Made by a program: the position numbers and the translations under genes. Below are positions 21,383 to 31,722 of a stretch of DNA of 64,000 nt, piece by piece. Source of the stretch: Providencia sp. PROV188 (GTDB taxonomy: Bacteria > Pseudomonadota > Gammaproteobacteria > Enterobacterales > Enterobacteriaceae); assembly GCF_027595165.1 (NCBI RefSeq), contig NZ_CP097291.1, forward strand, positions 434,001 to 498,000, read 5' to 3'. Below the pieces are notes generated by a model. The model was not told the DNA's origin. It was given only the letters and a program-made list of their open reading frames with translations, and ran no database searches. Every line of letters starts with the position of its first letter. Position 1 is the stretch's first letter.

Positions 21383-23887
21383 TTACTCTTGCGAGGTTTC
21401 TGAGTCTTCATCAGCACTTTCCGGCGTATTTTTCGGCGCTGGTTTTGGTGCAGAAAGTTCTTCAGTTTGGCTAACGCTCTCAATGGTCAGACGGATTTCC
21501 GGTGACATCAAGCGTGCAAGCACGGCGTACAAGTTCTTCGCATTCGTCGAGAAAATATCATTCTCGTTATTGTCGATATAGCCTTCTTCTTTGAGGGTAT
21601 CGACCAGTGTTGAGAACACGGCTTTATCAAAGAATTCAGGGGCGTTAATACCGTGCAGAACGGACAGACGCTGCGCGAGCATACGACTCTCTTTCTCTAA
21701 CGTATTGCGGCTGACTTCTGGGCTTGCATTGAGCAATGACAGTGTAATGGCGTAGCGTTGCAGTGTTTCACGAACACCAGCTGCCAGTAGCTGTAACGGA
21801 CGGATACGGCGAGGATTTAACACCACCATATTCTCATCTTTCAAGCAGATCAGTTGTTGGTTATTCAGCTCATCAATCAATGTATCCACTGTTTCCGTAA
21901 GCGCGTTTGCGTCATAACGCATAAACAGCTCAGCTTTCAGGAATGGATAAATCAGCGCAACTTGCTGGTGGATTGCATCACGGCTAATGCGCTCATGGTG
22001 CAGCACAATGCTGGCGATAAGCGAAGGCAGAACCAGTAAGTGATGAATATTGTTACGGTAATAGGTCATTAAGACGGCATTTTCGCGTGGCAGAATAATA
22101 ATATCCCCCATGCTGTCTTTTTCGACTTCAAACTTGTTCATCTGCAAAGCGTGTTCAAGCAGCTCTTCAGCCGTTTTGTTCGGCGTAGTTGCATCGGCAG
22201 TGTAAGGCACATTGCGCAGTAGCTGTAGATAGCACTCGATTTGTTCAAGCAGTTGTTCACGGGTGAGCGAGCGCTGACGTGAAGCCAACAATGCCGTTGA
22301 ACATAGGTTAATCGCGTTGGCAGCTGCCGCATTATTGATATTCACCATAATGTTATCGGCTAAGCTGCTGACGGTTGGGTTTAACCAGCTCGGGCGCTGT
22401 GGTTCAATCGGGTCGATAGATTCACGCCAATTTGGTACGCGGTTATTTAAGTACTGGGTCAGTGAAATTGGTTGCCCAAAGTTCACATAACCTTGACCCA
22501 AATTACGTAGTTTACGCAGACCACGTACCATGGAGAAGAAGCCTTCTTTCTCTTTCTCAGCGCCACGCAGCTCTTTTGCGTAAGTTCCTACTTCCATCAC
22601 ATGCTCGTAACCAATATAGATAGGAACGATGGTGATAGGGCGGGAGTCTCCGCGTAGCATCGCTTGTAGGGTCATCGACAAGGTACCAGTTTTCGGTTCC
22701 AGTAAGCGACCTGTACGTGAACGACCGCCTTCCACAAAGTATTCAATCGAATAGCCGCGAGCAAATAGCTCACTGAGGTATTCGCGGAATACGGTGGAAT
22801 AGAGTTTATTGCCTTTGAACGTACGGCGAATAAAGAATGCACCTAAACGGCGGAAAATAGGACCGGCTGGCCAAAAGTTAAGGTTAATACCCGCCGCAAT
22901 GTGTGGTGGCACCAAGCCTTGGTGATAAAGCACATAAGAAAGCAGCAGGTAGTCCATATGGCTACGGTGAGAGGGCACATACACAATTTCGTGACCATCT
23001 TGCGCCAGCTGGCGAACGCGCTCAGCATGTTGAACATTGATCCCTTGGTATAAGCGGTTCCATGTCCAACCGAGTACACGGTCAGTCAGTCGCACTGCTT
23101 CATAAGAGAAGTTAGCTGCAATCTCTTCCATCATCGCCACGGCATTTTGCTGGGCTTTTTGTAATGGGATTTTTTTACTGCGCGCTTCGTCTTCAACGGC
23201 TTTTTCAATCGCTTTAGAGGATAGCAGCTTATTAAATAGCTCATAACGGGCAGGCAGTTTTGGCCCGACCGCAGCTAAACGCTGACGAGAGTAGTGAATA
23301 CGTGCTACGCGAGCAAGTTTATTGGCAATGATGGTGTCGGTGCCATGTTCTTGCGCCATCTGGCCAAGAGAAATACTCGGAGAGAAACGTACAAAGCTAT
23401 CGCGCCCTAACCACAGGACTGCAAAGAATTTTTGCACACCGTTTAAGAGTTTTAGCGGGGCAGGCTTATGCCCTTCGCGACCCGGCGCACGTCCAAACAT
23501 GACGGATGCAGGTAGCATTTGAATATCAAGATTTGGATTGTTTTTATGCAAATCCAGATACGCATGGAATATTTTTACTGACTCTTTACGTGGATCTGGG
23601 GAGTAGTAACGGAACACGCGCGGACCATCATCAATAAACACATAGGCTGGAAGCTTGGTGCCATTGATGTCGTTATCCACTAGCGGATCAGGTAAACCAA
23701 TCGCTAAGCATTGTTGGCGAAGCGTGAGCAGGTCGGACTTTGAGTGATATGGCAAGACGTACAGCGTTGGCTTGCTTGGGTCAAGCTGTAACTCTGTTAT
23801 CGGATCCGTTGGGATTAGTTTACTTTTTACCAATAATTTCAGTGGTAAATTCAACGTGTTGTAATATATTTTACGCCATAGTGACAT
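21383..23887 (-). CDS. plsB: Glycerol-3-phosphate acyltransferase
   Basis: Acylates sn-glycerol-3-phosphate at position 1, starting phospholipid synthesis at the inner membrane. The protein has 834 aa, about 27 more than E. coli, with the extra length mostly in an acidic Pro/Ala/Glu-rich C-terminal tail. The acyltransferase HX4D motif is in [15 protein letters not shown], followed by the substrate-binding [20 protein letters not shown] and [11 protein letters not shown] segments. It is divergent from dgkA, as in E. coli. Confidence 0.97.
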   Translation of the reverse strand: MSLWRKIYYNTLNLPLKLLVKSKLIPTDPITELQLDPSKPTLYVLPYHSKSDLLTLRQQCLAIGLPDPLVDNDINGTKLPAYVFIDDGPRVFRYYSPDPRKESVKIFHAYLDLHKNNPNLDIQMLPASVMFGRAPGREGHKPAPLKLLNGVQKFFAVLWLGRDSFVRFSPSISLGQMAQEHGTDTIIANKLARVARIHYSRQRLAAVGPKLPARYELFNKLLSSKAIEKAVEDEARSKKIPLQKAQQNAVAMMEEIAANFSYEAVRLTDRVLGWTWNRLYQGINVQHAERVRQLAQDGHEIVYVPSHRSHMDYLLLSYVLYHQGLVPPHIAAGINLNFWPAGPIFRRLGAFFIRRTFKGNKLYSTVFREYLSELFARGYSIEYFVEGGRSRTGRLLEPKTGTLSMTLQAMLRGDSRPITIVPIYIGYEHVMEVGTYAKELRGAEKEKEGFFSMVRGLRKLRNLGQGYVNFGQPISLTQYLNNRVPNWRESIDPIEPQRPSWLNPTVSSLADNIMVNINNAAAANAINLCSTALLASRQRSLTREQLLEQIECYLQLLRNVPYTADATTPNKTAEELLEHALQMNKFEVEKDSMGDIIILPRENAVLMTYYRNNIHHLLVLPSLIASIVLHHERISRDAIHQQVALIYPFLKAELFMRYDANALTETVDTLIDELNNQQLICLKDENMVVLNPRRIRPLQLLAAGVRETLQRYAITLSLLNASPEVSRNTLEKESRMLAQRLSVLHGINAPEFFDKAVFSTLVDTLKEEGYIDNNENDIFSTNAKNLYAVLARLMSPEIRLTIESVSQTEELSAPKPAPKNTPESADEDSETSQE

Positions 23888-24011
23888 AAATGATTATAGC
23901 CTCTTGTTAGTAATGCTGCGCAATCATAGCAGAAAGCAACGTTTAGATCTGTTATCGATAATTCACTTTGACTGCAAAAGTTGATTATTGTTTAAAAATT
24001 AAGGAAAAAAT

Positions 24012-24386
24012 ATGGCAAGTCAAACTAAGGGACTCACTCGAGTCATCAAAGCGGCTGGATACTCCCTTAAAGGTTTAAAAGCAGCATGGGTAAATGAAGC
24101 TGCATTTCGTCAAGAAGCGATTGCTGCTATCATTGCGATAATTATAGCTTTTTACTTGGATATTAGCCAAATTGACAGAGTTTTGTTGATTGGTTCAGTT
24201 GTATTAGTCGCAATCGTTGAGTTAATTAACAGTGCAATTGAGGCGGTTGTTGATCGTATTGGCAGTGAATACCATGAATTATCTGGGCGAGCGAAAGATA
24301 TCGGCTCCGCAGCCGTGTTCGTCACGATAGGATTAGCTCTGTTTATCTGGGGAACCGTATTATGGGCACGTTATTTTACGGCTTAG
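24012..24386 (+). CDS. dgkA: Diacylglycerol kinase
   Basis: A small integral membrane kinase that recycles diacylglycerol to phosphatidic acid. The protein has 124 aa (E. coli 122) and three membrane helices. The family core NEAAFRQE at the N-terminal surface helix and the catalytic VELINSAIEAVVDRIGSEYHELSGRAKDIGSAAV are intact. AAGGAAA precedes the ATG. It lies between divergent plsB and codirectional lexA. Confidence 0.97.
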   Translation: MASQTKGLTRVIKAAGYSLKGLKAAWVNEAAFRQEAIAAIIAIIIAFYLDISQIDRVLLIGSVVLVAIVELINSAIEAVVDRIGSEYHELSGRAKDIGSAAVFVTIGLALFIWGTVLWARYFTA

Positions 24387-24477
24387 TGGGCTAAAAACAG
24401 TAAAAGAGATAAAAAGCCAGAAATTCATCAACAAAAGCAGGTTTTGGCTAATTTAACAGTTCCCAATACCCATTTAC

Positions 24478-24493
24478 CTGTATATACTCACAG
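24478..24493. promoter_or_regulatory. SOS box 1 of lexA
   Basis: CTGT-ATATACTC-ACAG matches the LexA consensus CTGT-N8-ACAG exactly in both half-sites. It lies 46 to 31 nt upstream of the lexA start codon, so LexA represses its own gene. Confidence 0.93.
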
Positions 24494-24498
24494 TCTGA

Positions 24499-24514
24499 CT
24501 GTATAAACAAACAG
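24499..24514. promoter_or_regulatory. SOS box 2 of lexA
   Basis: CTGT-ATAAACAA-ACAG is a second full LexA site, 21 bp from the first, start to start. Tandem sites are the known arrangement for lexA in enterobacteria. Confidence 0.93.
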
Positions 24515-24523
24515 GGGAACGGG

Positions 24524-25141
24524 ATGAAAGCACTGACAGCTCGACAACAGCAAGTTTACGATCTGGTGCGTGACCACATTTCGCAAACGGGCATGCCACC
24601 AACACGCGCTGAGATAGCAGCAAGTTTGGGTTTTCGTTCGCCTAATGCGGCAGAAGAACATTTAAAAGCCTTAGCTCGTAAAGGGGTAATTGAGATTGTT
24701 TCTGGAGCTTCCAGAGGCATTCGTCTGTTGTTAGAAGAAGAATCCGAAGATTTAGGACTTCCTCTGATTGGACGTGTTGCTGCTGGCGAACCATTGCTTG
24801 CACAAGAACATATTGAAAGCCATTACCAAGTCGACCCAGAATTATTTAAACCACACGCAGACTTTTTATTACGCGTAAATGGTATGTCGATGAAAGATAT
24901 CGGTATCATGGATGGTGATTTACTTGCGGTACATAAAACACAGAATGTCCATAATGGGCAAATTGTTGTGGCACGTATCGAAGATGAAGTTACTGTTAAA
25001 CGCTTTAAGCAACAAGGCAATCGCGTTGAGCTTATTGCTGAAAACTCTGATTTTGCACCAATTGTGGTTGATTTACGCGAACAGAATTTTACTATCGAAG
25101 GTCTAGCTGTTGGGGTTATCCGTAACAGTGACTGGCATTGA
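24524..25141 (+). CDS. lexA: SOS repressor LexA
   Basis: Represses the SOS regulon and self-cleaves when stimulated by RecA filaments. The protein has 205 aa, three more than E. coli. The N-terminal winged helix (1-70) includes [23 protein letters not shown]. The cleavage bond is Ala87-Gly88 in RVAAGEP, and the catalytic dyad is Ser122 (NGMSMKD) and Lys159 (VTVKRFK), each shifted by three relative to E. coli. AGGGGAACGGG precedes the ATG and two SOS boxes control it. The dinF gene that often follows is missing here. Confidence 0.98.
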   Translation: MKALTARQQQVYDLVRDHISQTGMPPTRAEIAASLGFRSPNAAEEHLKALARKGVIEIVSGASRGIRLLLEEESEDLGLPLIGRVAAGEPLLAQEHIESHYQVDPELFKPHADFLLRVNGMSMKDIGIMDGDLLAVHKTQNVHNGQIVVARIEDEVTVKRFKQQGNRVELIAENSDFAPIVVDLREQNFTIEGLAVGVIRNSDWH

Positions 25142-25150
25142 TGATGAGTG

Positions 25151-25187
25151 ATTGAGTCTGGCAGCAGACTCAATATCTCTATTTTTT
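25151..25187 (+). terminator. lexA terminator
   Basis: ATTGAGTCTG (25151-25160) pairs with CAGACTCAAT (25165-25174) across a GCAG loop, followed shortly by a run of six T. Confidence 0.8.
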
Positions 25188-25195
25188 GAATAGCC

Positions 25196-25241
25196 TTTCT
25201 TTATATAGCTATTTTCATACTGTTTTTCTTTATATAGCCAT
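25196..25241 (+). repeat. Short direct repeats between lexA and zur
   Basis: TTTCTTTATATAGCTAT (25196-25212) recurs with one change at 25225-25241, and a related CTATATAG lies at 25253-25260. The role is unknown; this is the spot where dinF would be expected. Confidence 0.5.
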
Positions 25242-25299
25242 CTTCCATGTTGCTATATAGCTTCCTTTATTTTACTTCCTGTAGACCACTTATTCTATA

Positions 25300-25815
25300 T
25301 CACTTCTTTTTTGAACTGACCGTGGCGTGATGGTTATGCTCACAGTGTTCATGATCTTGGCAATTGGAAATCTCAAAACATTTTTGACATAAACCATGGT
25401 TTTCTACCACCGTATGCCTGAGATGAAAATGATTTTCTTCCGCTAGTGTGCTAATCGCTTGTTCGATAGTCGTGCAGTCACTTTCGGTCACATTGCCACA
25501 ATTATCGCAAATCAACATCACTGAAATATGGCTTGGATTATCCACATGGTGACAAACCACATAGCTGTTTGTGGATTCAATTTTATGAATAAATCCTTGT
25601 TCCATGAGGAACTCTAAACCGCGATAAACGGTAGGGGGTTTAGCCTGAGGCTCTATTTCACGCAGTAAATCTAGTAGATCATAAGCACTGATCGCACCGT
25701 GTTGCTGCGCAATTAATCGCAGAACAGTCTCTCTTTGTGGGGTCAAACGCACGCCTCGAGACTGACAAATACGTTCGGCCGTCGTAAGCAGCATGTCTTC
25801 ACTGATTGTTTTCAT
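25300..25815 (-). CDS. zur: Zinc uptake regulator
   Basis: Fur-family repressor of zinc import genes. With the ATG at 25815 the protein is 171 aa, the E. coli length; an in-frame GTG five codons upstream has no ribosome site. The DNA-binding part shows VRLTPQRETVLRLI, AISAYDLLDLLREIEPQAKPPTVYRGLEFL. Zinc-site residues are seen in ICDNCGNVTESDC, CQKCFE and the His-rich CQDHEHCEHNHHA tail. It is convergent with lexA. Confidence 0.95.
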   Translation of the reverse strand: MKTISEDMLLTTAERICQSRGVRLTPQRETVLRLIAQQHGAISAYDLLDLLREIEPQAKPPTVYRGLEFLMEQGFIHKIESTNSYVVCHHVDNPSHISVMLICDNCGNVTESDCTTIEQAISTLAEENHFHLRHTVVENHGLCQKCFEISNCQDHEHCEHNHHATVSSKKK

Positions 25816-26780
25816 CTTGTTTGGCCCCACCTAGATAGCTTCAAGTTTTTATTACTGTTTAGTTTACCATAACTTCCATTTCTGTTGTGTTTGAAATGGT
25901 GGTGATGAAATAAACAATTTTTTACTAAATTGAATACGCAATTTTAACTTTAATAAAGGCAACATTAATAAAAAATGAACTCCTTATTTAAGAGATGGTT
26001 TTTTCTATTTTAAATAAATCATTAATTGCTACATTTTAGTTAATAATTGGGTGTTAAATTTAACCAAATAAAAACAATTATTGAAATTCATTGTTACTAT
26101 TTAGCGTTGATTTTAATTAAGACTTATCTTACCCCTTGTTTCTTATGTAGCGATTACTGACGCGAAAAAGACACTTGATAGATGTTAAATCTAATAAATT
26201 TACATCTGTTCGGTTTATTAAGTTGTATTTAAATATAAATATAGATTTTTATATTTATAGGTTTTTTGCAATATTTAGACATTTTTATAAATGCAAAATG
26301 AAGTCTTCATATAAATCTTTCTAAGTAATTCATCATTTCTTTAGATTTAAGTACTCATTCAGTGGGTAAAAGTTGTCTTTGCTCATTTTTCCGATATAAA
26401 AAACCAAGTCAACGCTTTATTTGGGTGGTTTTTGACAACATATGTCACGTATGTAGAATTGACATCAGAAAATATCACAAGGTAGTTATCAGAATTCATT
26501 TAGTGTTCTATATCAATTTTAATTAATTACTGAATGACTCAGTAATTAATTTAGAAGTGAGAATGTTGGCTTAATGATTTCTGTTTTTTAAATCACATAA
26601 ATGAGATGGAGCTCGTTTATATAAAAAAATCTCTAACCTGAATGAAATTCATCAAGTAGGAAAGCTAGAGGAATTTTCAAGGGTGCACTGATTAAGTAAA
26701 TGGACTTAATTTTGCATCAGTGGAAACAGGAAAGAGAAAAAGAGAAATAGCAGTTCCTACTCATTTAAAGGAAAACTTTT
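25816..26780. other. 965-bp AT-rich leader before the fimbrial operon
   Basis: No gene was recognised on either strand. It must hold the zur promoter and the fimbrial promoter; a TTGACA at 26459-26464 is one possible -35 box, without a good -10 partner. AAAAACCA (26398-26405) and TGGTTTTT (26426-26433) form a weak inverted repeat. No long inverted repeat pair or recombinase gene typical of phase-switching fimbrial promoters was found by eye. The strong AT bias fits horizontally acquired, H-NS-bound DNA. Confidence 0.5.
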
Positions 26781-27359
26781 ATGAAACTGAATAAATTAGC
26801 ATTAACTCTAGCTTTAGGTTTAGGTGTTGGCGTTTCAGGTGTTGCTTTAGCTGCTGATCCAGTAGAAAGCTCACAAGGTGAAATCCGTTTTACTGGTTTC
26901 ATTAACGACGTTCCATGTTCAATCGATGCTGACAACCTGAAGCAATTAGTTGAATTCGGCGAAATCGCGTTACACGAACTGACTTCTAACCAATTCCGTT
27001 CAGACAGCAAAGCGTTCGATATCGTTCTGAAAAACTGCTCTACTGAAACTTACAAAAACGCAAAAATCACATTTACTGGTTCTACAGTAAACGGTTTCCA
27101 AGGCTTCACTGGTGACTTACTGGGCTTAGGCGGTAAAGTTAAAAACGCTGGTATCGTAATCACTAACGGCGCTGACAAAATCGTTGAATTCGGTAAAGCA
27201 TTCCCAGGTACTGGTGACGGCTACGCGTTAAACAATGGTGACGGTTCACAAACTACTCTGCACTTCGCAGCGTACGTTAAAGGTAACGAAGATCCAACTC
27301 AAAAAGCTACTACAGGTCGTTTTGACACTGTAGCTAACTTCAAAATTGTTTACCAATAA
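26781..27359 (+). CDS. Major fimbrial subunit (chaperone-usher pilin)
   Basis: A 192-aa pilin with a clear signal peptide (cleavage after VALA at 24). Features of type-1/MR-P-like pilins are a Cys pair forming the usual disulfide (VPCSID and LKNCSTE), an Ig-like beta-strand pattern and the penultimate Tyr of the C-terminal chaperone-binding strand (FKIVYQ). AAAGGAAAA precedes the ATG. It is the first gene of the operon, where the major pilin is normally found, and is followed by a hairpin that probably keeps its mRNA more abundant than that of the distal genes. Confidence 0.93.
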   Translation: MKLNKLALTLALGLGVGVSGVALAADPVESSQGEIRFTGFINDVPCSIDADNLKQLVEFGEIALHELTSNQFRSDSKAFDIVLKNCSTETYKNAKITFTGSTVNGFQGFTGDLLGLGGKVKNAGIVITNGADKIVEFGKAFPGTGDGYALNNGDGSQTTLHFAAYVKGNEDPTQKATTGRFDTVANFKIVYQ

Positions 27360-27380
27360 TAGTCAGTTCCTATAGAGAAC

Positions 27381-27406
27381 AATATGGCGTAGTCATACGC
27401 CATATT
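27381..27406 (+). terminator. Hairpin between major pilin and usher genes
   Basis: AATATGGCGTA (27381-27391) pairs with TACGCCATATT (27396-27406) around GTCA. Such an intercistronic stem-loop usually gives partial termination or 3' protection, so that pilin mRNA exceeds usher mRNA. Confidence 0.7.
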
Positions 27407-27451
27407 TCTTATATCGTCTTCACTGTATTTGTTTGTATAGGCGCATAGTTA

Positions 27452-29941
27452 ATGAAAAGCATGAAGCTAAATCTAATTACAAAATTAATGCTTTTAATGT
27501 TAACGCCAATGGTTGCATTCTCTGAAGAGGCCGTTGATTTTAACACCGACTTCATTGATTCTGAAGGTAAAGAAAACGTCGACTTCAGTAAGTTCTCTCA
27601 TGCCAACTATGTCCCTCCTGGGGATTACTCTTTAGCGATTGAAGTTAACCGCGCTAAAGTTTCTATGGAACAACCTATCACCTTTTTTAATCCTAATTAC
27701 GACGACAAAGTTTCGTTGGCATGTATCACGCCTGAAATTTATGCATTATTGGGATTAAAAAAGGAGTGGAATAGCCAAGTCAAATGGCTAGATGATGGAA
27801 AATGTTTGGATATTCGCTCAGTTCCGGATATGACCATTCAAGGGGATTTGGCAAAGAACGTTGTACAGTTCAATATTCCTCAGGCCTACATGGAGTACTC
27901 AGACCCTGATTGGGACCCACCATCTCGTTGGGATGACGGGATTATGGGTGCATTTATTGACTATAACGCGACAGGACGCGTTGTTAATAGACAAACCGGC
28001 GATAAAGGAACGAAATCAGGTCTGACGGCCACAGGGACAATGGGTGCAAACTTCGGTGCATGGCGTTTGCGTGCCGATTGGCAAACTCAAAACGGTGAGC
28101 TGAATAAAGGTAGTAAATCATGGTCTTGGAACCAATTATACGCCTATAGAGCGATTCGTTCACTGAGTGCGCGTTTGACGATCGGGGAGCAATATTTAGC
28201 GTCAAACCTGTTTGACAGTATTCGTTATCTTGGTGCGAGTTTAGAAACCAACGAATCCATGCTGCCACCTCGCTTACAAGGCTATGCGCCTGAAATTGCG
28301 GGTGTTGCAAAAACGAATGCGACAGTCATGGTAAAACAAGATGGTCGTATTATTTATCAAACAGAAGTTAGCCCTGGTCCATTCCGTATTCAGGATGTGA
28401 ACTCATTCGGTGGCGGTACGCTGGATGTAGTGATTCAAGAGCAAGATGGCACAACAAGCAGCTATCGAGTGGAAACCTCTCGACTGGGTACGTTGACACG
28501 CCCTGGTCAGCTGATTTATCAATTTGTGATGGGTAAACCGACAAAAGATGACCATGATACTCAAGGCCCTGCATTTAGCATGGGATCGCTCTCTTGGGGG
28601 GCGACAAACAATATCACGGTTTATGGTGGTTTACAGGCATCATCTGAATATCAAAACGTTGCATTTGGTTTAGGTCGTGACTTTGCGCCATTTGGTGTTT
28701 TATCGGGAAACATCAACATTTCTCGCGCGCAAATGGGGCGACTGGATGACAATGAAACGTTAACCGGTAACTCTTATAACCTGACGTATTCTAAGCAGTT
28801 TGATGAAATTAACAGCCAGATTACGTTTGCGGGTTATCGATTCTCTGAACGAAATTATATGTCAATGAGTCAGTTTATTGACCGTCGCTATAAAGGCGAT
28901 AAGGTCGATAGCGGTAAAGAACTTTATACCATTATTTTTGGTACGGCGTTCCCGGATTATAACGCCAATATGTATTTGAACTATTCGCACCAAACCTATT
29001 GGAATAGAGCATCAACCAACCAGTATAACTTTACGCTTTCAAACTATTTTGATATTGGCAAAGTAAAAAATATCAGCCTGAGTTTAACAGCTTATAAAAC
29101 GAAATCACGTGACCGTGATGATGATGGCGTTTATTTAAACCTCATGATCCCATTAAATAAAAATGAGTCGAGCATAAGTTATTCCAGTTCCTTTTCTGGG
29201 GGGAATAACTCTAATAACGTTAACTATTATAGCCGAATTGATAATCGCTCTTCTTACTCTGTATCTGCAGGTAACTGGGATAAAGATAAAGTCACGACCG
29301 CGGGTACATATAGTTACGATGGCGATAGAAGCCAGCTGAATTTGAGTGGTACCTATATTCAGGATAACCAAACCGCCGTTTCTATGCAGTTAAAAGGCGG
29401 TATGACGATGACACCTGAAGGTGGCGCGATACACCGTAATAACTCAGTTCGTGGCGGATCCAGAATATTAGTCGATACTAATGGTGTCGCAGATGTACCC
29501 ATCTTAAATGGAGTAACACCAATAAAAACTAACCGTTACGGTAAAGCGGTGGTCACCAGTGTGATGGACTATAACCGTAATAACTTAAATATTGATCTGA
29601 AAAATGTGCCGGATAATGCAGAAGCGCTGCAATCCACACAGTATGCAACTCTGACAGAAGGTGCCATTGGTTACCGTAAATTCAATGTCATCACGGGTGA
29701 AAAATTAATGGGAATTATCAGCTTAGCTGATGGAAGCTATCCACCATTTGGGGCTTCAGTGAAAAATGCGAAAAAAATAGAAGTCGGAATTATTTCAGAT
29801 AAAGGTTTTGTTTACTTAGCGGGTGTTAACCCATCAGAGTCGCTTGATGTGACATGGGGTGATGATACTTCATGCCATATTCAACTGCCTGAAAAATTAG
29901 ATAGCAACATGGAGCATGATGTTTTACTGCCATGTAAATAA
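27452..29941 (+). CDS. Fimbrial outer-membrane usher
   Basis: An 829-aa PapC/FimD-family usher: the outer-membrane pore that receives chaperone-pilin complexes and assembles the fimbria. A signal peptide (hydrophobic residues about 8-23) precedes the N-terminal chaperone-binding domain (VDFNTDFID). A 24-strand barrel with a plug domain follows, including the conserved RLQGYAPEIAGVAKTNA and VSPGPFRIQDVN. At the C-terminus the Cys pair in TSCHIQLPEK and LLPCK marks the C-terminal domains. The start could be Met1 (27452) or Met4 (27461). It is second in the operon, like mrpC. Confidence 0.95.
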   Translation: MKSMKLNLITKLMLLMLTPMVAFSEEAVDFNTDFIDSEGKENVDFSKFSHANYVPPGDYSLAIEVNRAKVSMEQPITFFNPNYDDKVSLACITPEIYALLGLKKEWNSQVKWLDDGKCLDIRSVPDMTIQGDLAKNVVQFNIPQAYMEYSDPDWDPPSRWDDGIMGAFIDYNATGRVVNRQTGDKGTKSGLTATGTMGANFGAWRLRADWQTQNGELNKGSKSWSWNQLYAYRAIRSLSARLTIGEQYLASNLFDSIRYLGASLETNESMLPPRLQGYAPEIAGVAKTNATVMVKQDGRIIYQTEVSPGPFRIQDVNSFGGGTLDVVIQEQDGTTSSYRVETSRLGTLTRPGQLIYQFVMGKPTKDDHDTQGPAFSMGSLSWGATNNITVYGGLQASSEYQNVAFGLGRDFAPFGVLSGNINISRAQMGRLDDNETLTGNSYNLTYSKQFDEINSQITFAGYRFSERNYMSMSQFIDRRYKGDKVDSGKELYTIIFGTAFPDYNANMYLNYSHQTYWNRASTNQYNFTLSNYFDIGKVKNISLSLTAYKTKSRDRDDDGVYLNLMIPLNKNESSISYSSSFSGGNNSNNVNYYSRIDNRSSYSVSAGNWDKDKVTTAGTYSYDGDRSQLNLSGTYIQDNQTAVSMQLKGGMTMTPEGGAIHRNNSVRGGSRILVDTNGVADVPILNGVTPIKTNRYGKAVVTSVMDYNRNNLNIDLKNVPDNAEALQSTQYATLTEGAIGYRKFNVITGEKLMGIISLADGSYPPFGASVKNAKKIEVGIISDKGFVYLAGVNPSESLDVTWGDDTSCHIQLPEKLDSNMEHDVLLPCK

Positions 29942-29975
29942 TTAAAAAAAAATTTTTAACGTCAACGGTGAATAT

Positions 29976-30713
29976 ATGAATTTATTAACTAAACGCAATG
30001 CGGTCGCTATTTTAAGTGCCTCATTATTGGCTCAATCAGCTTATGCAGCCATTGCTATTGATAGAACTCGTGTGATTTACAACGAGGGCGATAAATCAGT
30101 GAGCGTAGGTTTAAGTAATGAACACAAAACCAGCCCTTATTTGGCGCAAGCATGGATAGAAAATGATAAAGATGAAAAAGTAAATTCACCTTTTATTGTG
30201 ACTCCGCCAGTACACCGACTTGAGGCGGATTCAAAAAGCCAAATTAAAATTCAGTCTGTACCTGCTATCGCTAAATTACCGAAAGATCAGGAAAGCGTTT
30301 ATTACCTAAACGTGCGAGAAATACCACCGCGCAGTGAGAAAGCCAATGTATTACAAATTGCGTTACAAACAAAAATTAAACTGTTCTATCGTCCCGCTGC
30401 GATTGCAACGAAAGATAGAATGGAAACTATTCCTCAAGAAAACGATATTAAACTGGTGAAACAGGGTAGTGGATATGTCGTTAAAAACCCAACCCCTTAC
30501 TTCCTATCAGTCACTAAACTCAGCAAAGGTAAGACAGAAGTTGCCGATTTTGAACCTATTATGGTTCCACCACGTGGTGAAACTAGCTTAGGAAAAAATA
30601 CAGGGGATATCGGGGCATCACCAACCTTAGTATATCTCAACGATTTTGGCGGTACGATTGACTTGAAATTTAACTGCAGCGCGGTTGAGTGTTCTGTCGT
30701 ACCTAGAAAATAA
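29976..30713 (+). CDS. Periplasmic fimbrial chaperone
   Basis: A 245-aa PapD-family chaperone with a signal peptide ending in AYA (residue 24). The two Ig-like domains show the typical first strand AIAIDRTRVIYNEG, the pilin-anchoring Arg/Lys positions, the signature YYLNVREIPP and PTPYFLSV in the second domain. It caps pilin subunits by donor-strand complementation and delivers them to the usher encoded 34 nt upstream. Confidence 0.95.
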   Translation: MNLLTKRNAVAILSASLLAQSAYAAIAIDRTRVIYNEGDKSVSVGLSNEHKTSPYLAQAWIENDKDEKVNSPFIVTPPVHRLEADSKSQIKIQSVPAIAKLPKDQESVYYLNVREIPPRSEKANVLQIALQTKIKLFYRPAAIATKDRMETIPQENDIKLVKQGSGYVVKNPTPYFLSVTKLSKGKTEVADFEPIMVPPRGETSLGKNTGDIGASPTLVYLNDFGGTIDLKFNCSAVECSVVPRK

Positions 30714-30724
30714 GGTCTACCGCT

Positions 30725-31216
30725 ATGATGTCTATTAAAAATTTAGCCAAGGTATTATTGATATCATCGACTCTTTTTACGTCAGGTGCCCTTGGATTTT
30801 CAGGCTACCTGTATGTAGAAATTAAAGGTGTCGTCTTATCCAAACCCTGCCAGATTAATAATGGACAAGCCATAGAAGTCGATTTTGGCGATGTCATGAC
30901 AACGCGTATTGAAGGTGAAGTGTATAAACAGCCAATGGACTACACCATTACCTGTAAAGACGGCGTTCAGCCAAAATTGAATATGTATATTGACGGCACG
31001 CCCGCTGCATTTGACCAGCGGGTGCTTAAAACGAGTGTCGATAATCTCGGTGTCCTTTTTAAGGCGGATACCAGCGATTTCCCATTAAAAACTAGGCGTG
31101 CCTTTAACTTTGCATCACCGACTAAATTATTTGCGGTGTTGGTGAAGAAAAGCGGTACTGATTTGCCAGCGAAAGCCTTCACGGCTAATGCGACACTCAA
31201 AGTTGAGTATCAATAA
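30725..31216 (+). CDS. Minor fimbrial subunit 1
   Basis: A 163-aa exported pilin-like protein: signal peptide, VEIKGVVLSKPCQINNGQAIEVDFGDV with the first Cys, TITCKDGV with the second, and the terminal LKVEYQ strand. It sits 11 nt after the chaperone gene. Position matches mrpE of the Proteus mrp operon. ATG at 30725 or 30728 are both possible. It is probably an adaptor or terminator subunit. Confidence 0.88.
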   Translation: MMSIKNLAKVLLISSTLFTSGALGFSGYLYVEIKGVVLSKPCQINNGQAIEVDFGDVMTTRIEGEVYKQPMDYTITCKDGVQPKLNMYIDGTPAAFDQRVLKTSVDNLGVLFKADTSDFPLKTRRAFNFASPTKLFAVLVKKSGTDLPAKAFTANATLKVEYQ

Positions 31217-31227
31217 GGGTGATAAAC

Positions 31228-31722
31228 ATGCGGGACATTTATAAGCTTATTGGGGTGTTTTTACTGTTTATCTTATTTCCTTTCTCTTCAACGGCGAGAG
31301 ATAACGAAACAGACATTCTGATTAAAGGTAATTTAATCACGCCGCCACCGTGCCATATTGATAATGGTAAAGATATTGAAGTGGAGTTTGGTAACGTTTC
31401 CATTAAATCCATTCAAGGTAATGCTCAAAAGAGACAAGTGAATTACCAAATCCAGTGTGAAGAAAACAAGAACAATTGGGCCATGTATTTAACATTAAAT
31501 GGCGCAAAAAGTGCATTTGATACTAATGGGTTGAATACAGGAATTACCAATCTTGCGGTTAAATTTCAACTGGGCGATCAAACTTTAGATTTAGGCAAAA
31601 AATATTTAATTAACCCAAGTAACCCTGGGGTACTTTGGGCTGTATTGGTTCGTGATGGTAATAAAGAGCTGAAAACGGGCGACTTTATTGCAAGCGGAAC
31701 CATGCTAGTGGAGTACCAATAA
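31228..31722 (+). CDS. Minor fimbrial subunit 2
   Basis: A 164-aa exported pilin-like protein starting at the ATG at 31228, with AAGGGTGA upstream; a GTG at 31219 lies inside that site and is rejected. It is paralogous to the preceding gene: IKGNLITPPPCHIDNGKDIEVEFGNV, a second Cys in IQCEENK and the C-terminal MLVEYQ. Position matches mrpF. Its stop overlaps the next start codon (TAATG), which implies translational coupling. Confidence 0.88.
   Translation: MRDIYKLIGVFLLFILFPFSSTARDNETDILIKGNLITPPPCHIDNGKDIEVEFGNVSIKSIQGNAQKRQVNYQIQCEENKNNWAMYLTLNGAKSAFDTNGLNTGITNLAVKFQLGDQTLDLGKKYLINPSNPGVLWAVLVRDGNKELKTGDFIASGTMLVEYQ

Noticed and set aside
25816..26780. Invertible fimbrial promoter element
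   Set aside because: No convincing long inverted repeat pair and no recombinase gene in the window.
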